Part shown: in pieces, positions 5,997 through 8,688 of the stretch
Layout: the number at the start of each line of letters is the position of its first letter
Position numbering within the stretch: position 1 is the stretch's first letter
Assembly: GCA_020027805.1 (NCBI GenBank)
Contig: JAHKKQ010000123.1
Location: 1-8,688, forward strand
Length of the DNA stretch: 8,688 bases
Reading direction: 5' to 3'
Origin: Candidatus Dadabacteria bacterium
GTDB taxonomy: Bacteria > Desulfobacterota_D > UBA1144 > Nemesobacterales > UBA2774
Translations under genes and position numbers: made by a program
The notes under the pieces: model-generated
Told to the model about the DNA's origin: nothing
Seen by the model: only the letters and a program-made list of their open reading frames with translations
Database searches by the model: none

Positions 5997-6500
5997 CTAT
6001 TCTTCAGGAGCGCACTCCCCGTCGTGGTCCTTGGGCACGCCCGCCGACATCCTCCCGCAGTCGTTCCCGTACGTTTTCCCGTCGCACCCGCACACGGGCA
6101 CGTAGTCCTGCGTGCACATCCCGGGCTTCTCCATGCACGTGCCTATCTCGTTAAGCCCCTTGCACCGTCCGAACTCCATCTCGCAGAACTGCCCGTCCGG
6201 GCATTTGATATTGTCGAGCCCCCCGCACGCCTGTCCCGGCGCTGTGCGCGAGCTTTTGGCAGCGTCGCACTTCCCGTTGTGGTCCTTCCTCACGCCCGCA
6301 GATTTCCTCCCGCAGTCGTTCCCGTACGTCTTGCCGTCGCACCCGCAGACGGGGTTGTAATCCTTAGTGCACATCCCGGGCTTCTCCATGCATAGACCCT
6401 CGACGGCGGGCGCCGAGCACTTCCCGGCCGGGGTCTCGCAGAACTGCCCTTCGGGGCATGCGCCCTCTTTCAGTCCGTCACACACACCCGCGCCACACAC
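5997..6500 (-). CDS. Double Kazal-type protease-inhibitor-like protein, 5' end uncertain
   Basis: The product has 167 residues from a GTG at 6500. Two tandem units of about 85 residues each contain a CPEGQFCE or CPDGQFCE cysteine segment and a Kazal domain (YNPVCGCDGKTYGNDC at about 48-63; YVPVCGCDGKTYGNDC at about 133-148). Kazal domains are disulfide-rich serine protease inhibitors, so the protein should act outside the cytoplasm. Yet no signal peptide is present and the ORF begins right in the first Cys-rich unit. The reading frame is the same as that of the exporter upstream and is closed only by the exporter's TAG (6521-6519), six sense codons before this GTG. No convincing SD precedes it. 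The gene may start by coupled re-initiation, may have lost its signal sequence, or may be a truncated remnant. Bacterial secreted Kazal proteins with this CPEGQFCE arrangement are known; the target protease is unknown. Confidence 0.7.
   Translation of the reverse strand: MCGAGVCDGLKEGACPEGQFCETPAGKCSAPAVEGLCMEKPGMCTKDYNPVCGCDGKTYGNDCGRKSAGVRKDHNGKCDAAKSSRTAPGQACGGLDNIKCPDGQFCEMEFGRCKGLNEIGTCMEKPGMCTQDYVPVCGCDGKTYGNDCGRMSAGVPKDHDGECAPEE
6051..6137 (-). repeat. Internal duplication in the Kazal gene, copy 1
   Basis: Encodes the second Kazal unit and is closely similar over about 87 bases to 6306-6392, 255 bases (85 codons) away. The identical tracts at the nucleotide level, including synonymous positions, suggest recent duplication or gene conversion. 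Confidence 0.7.
6306..6392 (-). repeat. Internal duplication in the Kazal gene, copy 2
   Basis: Encodes the first Kazal unit and pairs with 6051-6137. Differences cluster in the middle, around the YNPVCGC/YVPVCGC codons, while both flanks are nearly unchanged. Confidence 0.7.
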
Positions 6501-6506
6501 ATTAGC

Positions 6507-6528
6507 GGCCCCCGGGTGCTATCCGCCC
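6507..6528 (-). repeat. 22-bp palindromic repeat, degenerate copy 3
   Basis: Read on the minus strand this segment contains GGCGGATAGCA, then CCG and GGC, matching copies 1 and 2 at about 17 of 22 positions. It includes the TAG stop codon of the exporter and forms the junction to the Kazal ORF. The palindrome is damaged, so kinship with the other copies is likely but not certain. Confidence 0.4.
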
Positions 6529-8096
6529 CCCTTCCTCCCGATAGTCCCCAGGCCGATAACCGACGCGAGGAGCGACATCGCGGCGGCGATGTAGAGCACT
6601 ATGTCGAACCCGCTGATGAAGGAGTCCCGCACTATGCGTCCAAGTTTGGAAGTCATCTCCGGACCCAGGGCAGCCGGTATTTCAGCGCCGGCCATCTTTA
6701 TCCTTTCGCCATCCATTAGCTCCTTCACATGATGAGGAACGGAAGCGGCGTCCATCCCGGCGTCGAGGTAGCCGTTGAACACATGGAGTATCACTATCCC
6801 CAGAACGGCGATAGTGAGGAGCCCCGCCAACCTGGCCATGGCGTTGTTTATCCCCGAGGCCGCCCCCGAATATTCGACCTCGACCGCGTTCATGACGGCC
6901 GTAGTGAGGGGCGCTATGCTGAGCGCGAGGCCGAACCCGATGAGCGATATGCCGGGGAAAACGGTGCTGAAAAAGCTGCCTTCCCCGTTGAAAAGCGCGA
7001 GGGACAGGTAGCCCGCGGCGGCCACGACCGTGCCCGCCGCGAAAGGGACCCTTGCCCCGTATTTATCCGTGAGCCCTCCGGCCCAGCGCGAGAGGGCGAA
7101 TATTATCAGGATTATAGGCAGGAGCGACGCCCCGGCCTCGGTCGCCGTGTATCCGTAGACCTGGATGAGCGCGAACGGCAGGAAGAAGAACACGCCTCCG
7201 AGCGCGCCGTACATGAAGAGCGTCGCGACGTTCGCCCCCGTGAAGGTTGCGGAGCGGAATAGCCCGGGGGGCATCATGGGCGACTCCTCCCTCCCTTCGA
7301 CTATGACGAAGCATATGAGGGCCAGCGCTCCGAGCACGAGAGACGCGATCACGAACGCGCTCCCGAACCCGTAGTTAGAGCTCTCGATCAGGCCGAACAG
7401 TATGCCCCCCAGTCCGAGGGTGGCGAGGACCCCGCCCGCCCAGTCCACCCTGCCCCTCGAGAGCACGCGCCTGCTCTCGGGCACCCGGAGGAAGAGCATC
7501 GTCAGCACCGCGGCCGCTATCGGGACGTTGATGAAGAATATCCATCTCCACGAAACGTTCTCTATGAGCCATCCGCCCAGCACGGGGCCTAACGCGGTCG
7601 TTATCGCGGAGAACGCGGACCACGTCCCTATAGCCCTACCCCTCTCGCCCGGGCTGAAGAAGACCGTAATTATAGAGAGGCTCCCCGGTATGAGGAGCGC
7701 CCCTCCGACGCCCTGGAGCGCGCGGAACGCGATGAGCTGGTATATGGACTGGGAGAGCCCGCAGAGCACGGACGACATTGCGAAGAGCCCGACGCCGAGC
7801 GCGTATACGCGCCTCCTCCCGAACCTGTCCCCGAGCGCGCCGCCCACTAGTATGAGGGCTGCGAGGAAGAGCGTGTACGCCTCTATCACCCACTGCGCTT
7901 CGGTGATACTCGCTCCGAGCTTTTCCTGGAGCGCGGGGAGCGCGACGTTCACGGCGGTGCCGTCTATGGACGCAATGCTCGATCCGAGAATCGTCGCCGC
8001 GAGCACCCAGCGGCCGGCGGTGAGTTTTGCGGAAACCAGCTCCCCGCCGCCGTCGGACGGGGGAGCGATCACGGGGGGTTTTCCGATTATCGCCAT
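6519..8096 (-). CDS. DHA2-type (14-TM, EmrB/QacA-like) MFS drug exporter
   Basis: From the ATG at 8096 the product has 525 residues, the usual size for 14-TM drug:H+ antiporters. Visible motifs: the TM1 signature ASIDGTAVNVALPAL with Asp45 (motif D1), motif A GALGDRFGRRR at about 86-96, the TM4 arginine in FRALQGVGGAL, and motif C GPVLGGWLIENVSWRWIFFI at about 170-189. It acts in the inner membrane, exporting substrates by proton antiport; the substrate cannot be told. An in-frame GTG at 8150 would add MSACPFTTTRRLCLLNRF, which looks unlike a protein N-terminus and overlaps an out-of-frame leader ORF that has the only good SD. I therefore prefer 8096, translated by coupling to that leader. 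No EmrA-like partner is seen. The last codons, GGG GGC GGA TAG, lie in a G-run within a repeat. Confidence 0.9.
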   Translation of the reverse strand: MAIIGKPPVIAPPSDGGGELVSAKLTAGRWVLAATILGSSIASIDGTAVNVALPALQEKLGASITEAQWVIEAYTLFLAALILVGGALGDRFGRRRVYALGVGLFAMSSVLCGLSQSIYQLIAFRALQGVGGALLIPGSLSIITVFFSPGERGRAIGTWSAFSAITTALGPVLGGWLIENVSWRWIFFINVPIAAAVLTMLFLRVPESRRVLSRGRVDWAGGVLATLGLGGILFGLIESSNYGFGSAFVIASLVLGALALICFVIVEGREESPMMPPGLFRSATFTGANVATLFMYGALGGVFFFLPFALIQVYGYTATEAGASLLPIILIIFALSRWAGGLTDKYGARVPFAAGTVVAAAGYLSLALFNGEGSFFSTVFPGISLIGFGLALSIAPLTTAVMNAVEVEYSGAASGINNAMARLAGLLTIAVLGIVILHVFNGYLDAGMDAASVPHHVKELMDGERIKMAGAEIPAALGPEMTSKLGRIVRDSFISGFDIVLYIAAAMSLLASVIGLGTIGRKGGG

Positions 8097-8103
8097 GAAG
8101 CGG

Positions 8104-8160
8104 TTAAGTAAACACAATCGACGTGTAGTTGTAAACGGGCACGCAGACACATAGTGTCAT
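8104..8160 (-). CDS. Putative 18-residue leader peptide upstream of the MFS exporter
   Basis: ATG at 8160 to TAA at 8106-8104 encodes MTLCVCVPVYNYTSIVFT. GGAGGG lies 9 bases before its ATG and is the best ribosome binding site in this upstream region. The stop is 7 bases before the exporter ATG, which lacks an SD, so ribosomes ending the leader could re-initiate there. A hairpin GACAC-TAT-GTGTC (8158-8146) covers codons 1-5. Leader peptides controlling efflux or resistance genes by translational or transcriptional attenuation are well known, but this one is an inference from layout. It is too short to judge by codon use. A weak promoter candidate upstream is TAAAAT at 8246-8241 on the minus strand. 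Confidence 0.4.
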   Translation of the reverse strand: MTLCVCVPVYNYTSIVFT

Positions 8161-8249
8161 TTTACGATTCCCTCCACAACCTCTCCAGCCCTGCCGGCAT
8201 CCCGGATGTCTGCGGCGACTCGCCACCCCGTTCGTCCTTTATTTTAATT

Positions 8250-8290
8250 CCCTGTCCCCTATCATGTGGGAGAGGGTGAAGGGTGAGGGG
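8250..8290. repeat. Interspersed-type repeat with CCCTnTCCC / GGGAnAGGG hairpin
   Basis: CCCT and TCCC (8250-8258) pair with GGGA and AGGG (8268-8276) around one central mismatch and a 9-base loop. A purine-rich GGGTGAAGGGTGAGGGGG tail follows (8274-8290). Many bacterial genomes carry intergenic elements of the form 'CCCTCTCCCA...GGGAGAGGGT..GGGTGAGGGG'; I recognise the pattern from memory. Confidence 0.5.
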
Positions 8291-8304
8291 GCACCTCGAT
8301 ATGC

Positions 8305-8353
8305 AAAACCATTCATACTTCGACAAGCTCAGCACGAACGGTTTTGTTTTTTT
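8305..8353 (+). terminator. Imperfect hairpin plus T-run (terminator-like interspersed repeat)
   Basis: AAAACC (8305-8310) pairs with GGTTTT (8340-8345), and the stem continues inward with several mismatches through TTC/GAA. The inner part contains ACTTCGACAAGCTCAGCACG, a motif of widespread interspersed bacterial repeats. A T-rich run, TTTTGTTTTTTT (8342-8353), follows on the plus strand. No plus-strand gene lies upstream, so it may insulate the AI-2E-family gene or simply be a repeat. Confidence 0.45.
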
Positions 8354-8393
8354 ATTGACGAGACGAACGCGGCAATCTCATCTTTCACTTTTT

Positions 8394-8422
8394 GTCATTC
8401 CCGAATTTCTTTATCGGGAATC
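8394..8422. repeat. GTCATTCCCG-type hairpin repeat
   Basis: ATTCCCGA (8397-8404) and TCGGGAAT (8414-8421) form a perfect 8-bp stem with a 9-base AT-rich loop. The flanks GTC and CC match a familiar interspersed element of the form 'GTCATTCCCG...CGGGAATCC' seen in many bacterial genomes (from memory). No protein is encoded. Confidence 0.55.
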
Positions 8423-8454
8423 CTACCCCCTTTGTAAAAACTTCCCTTCTCTAA

Positions 8455-8463
8455 TGGTATAAT
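8455..8463 (+). promoter_or_regulatory. Extended -10 promoter of the AI-2E-family gene
   Basis: TGGTATAAT contains a perfect TATAAT (8458-8463) with the TGn extension. The -35 is weak: TTGTAA at 8432-8437 has a long 20-base spacer. The start point would be near 8470, about 46 bases before the ATG. Confidence 0.55.
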
Positions 8464-8515
8464 TCTATCGCGCTTGCGGCCGCGGCGAAGATCCCGGCCC
8501 CAGGCGCGCGTCCAT

Positions 8516-8688
8516 ATGAGCTCGAGAACGAAATTCAACATCCACCCGCTCCTCGCGGGCGCGTCGATCGTCATAATCCTGGCGGGGGTGCGCGAGATCG
8601 CGCCCGTGCTGAATATATTCCTCGTCGCCCTGCTCCTGGCCGTGGCCGTCTCCCCGTTCCTGACGTGGCAGCTCCGGAGGGGCTGGCC
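8516..8688 (+). CDS. AI-2E family transporter, N-terminal part (3' partial)
   Basis: The ATG at 8516 opens a frame that runs off the window after 57 codons. The peptide begins MSSRTKFNIHPLLAGASIVI, has hydrophobic segments at about 12-24 and 31-45, and then SPFLTWQLRRGW. Two closely spaced N-terminal helices followed by (L/V)SP(F/L)...L.RRG are typical of the AI-2E/PerM (formerly UPF0118) family of polytopic membrane proteins. Members have been linked to export of autoinducer-2 (TqsA) and to Na+ or Li+/H+ antiport, so the substrate here is open. No clear SD precedes the ATG, and the sequence before it is GC-rich. An extended -10 promoter lies about 50 bases upstream. The call rests on a short N-terminus, so it is good but not certain. 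Confidence 0.72.
   Translation, partial: MSSRTKFNIHPLLAGASIVIILAGVREIAPVLNIFLVALLLAVAVSPFLTWQLRRGW

Larger units (their letters stand above)
8161..8515. other. Divergent intergenic region with three hairpin repeats
   Basis: The region separates the exporter (minus strand) from the AI-2E-family gene (plus strand). Besides the leader ORF's ribosome binding site it holds three unrelated hairpin repeats at 8250-8290, 8305-8353 and 8394-8422, and a plus-strand promoter at 8455-8463, each listed separately. I see no protein-coding or tRNA gene in it. Confidence 0.55.

Noticed and set aside
5747..6154. Plus-strand frame of 135 codons through the AT-rich island into the Kazal gene
   Set aside because: It runs antisense through the hairpins and the Kazal coding region, turns into an Arg/Ser-rich low-complexity shadow, and has no family resemblance.
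8097..8150. GTG at 8150 as the exporter start
   Set aside because: It would add an odd 18-residue Cys/Arg/Thr-rich extension, has no SD at proper distance (GGAGGG is 19 bases away), and overlaps the leader ORF that this SD fits.
7402..8154. Plus-strand frame of 250 codons antisense to the MFS exporter
   Set aside because: It is Ser/Pro-rich shadow sequence with no motif. The exporter on the opposite strand has motifs A, C and D1.

Overview
The window comes from a GC-rich Gram-negative bacterium. The best guess is a Thermodesulfobacteriota/Deltaproteobacteria-like or allied uncultured lineage. The pointers are a System I (Ccm) cytochrome c maturation operon with the Cys-type (CxxxY) CcmE described in Desulfovibrio and archaea, a periplasmic cytochrome c, and short intergenic hairpin repeats of kinds common in such genomes. 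The lineage cannot be fixed from sequence reading alone.

Layout: the 3' end of rsmE (+ strand) occupies 1-155. It meets, stop codon against stop codon, a minus-strand operon that runs from about 5339 down to 156. In transcription order that operon holds: a lipoprotein-like periplasmic domain fused to a C-terminal CcmD-like membrane segment; ccmE (CxxxY type); ccmF; a small membrane-anchored zinc-ribbon protein resembling the first part of CcmI; and a membrane-anchored c-type cytochrome with carboxypeptidase-regulatory-like beta domains. A plausible sigma70-type promoter lies at 5448-5476. ccmA, ccmB, ccmC, ccmG and ccmH are not in the window.

From 5373 to 5996 there is no convincing gene. 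This stretch holds two copies of a 22-bp GCGGATAGC-type palindrome, a 15-bp interrupted hairpin, and a clearly AT-rich patch with CACAC/GTGTG hairpins and a 27-bp tandem duplication. Upstream of it on the minus strand lie a double Kazal-domain protein (5997-6500) and a 14-TM DHA2-type MFS exporter (6519-8096). The Kazal ORF has no visible signal peptide and sits in the same reading frame as the exporter, directly after the exporter's TAG stop. That junction carries a third, degenerate copy of the 22-bp repeat. An 18-codon leader ORF with a good ribosome binding site (8160-8104) ends 7 bases before the exporter's ATG, which has no SD of its own.

The divergent intergenic region 8161-8515 contains three different hairpin repeats and an extended -10 promoter. 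It is followed by the start of an AI-2E-family transporter gene (+ strand, running off the window).

How the genes work together: the five-gene minus-strand operon probably makes and uses covalent cytochrome c. CcmE, CcmF and the CcmD-like protein carry and attach heme. The last gene supplies a candidate substrate cytochrome. The zinc-ribbon protein and the cytochrome share a similar short cytoplasmic helical motif, which may couple them. The most unusual points are the CcmD fusion, the cytochrome/CcmI-like pair, the leader ORF before the exporter, and the signal-less Kazal ORF behind the exporter stop.
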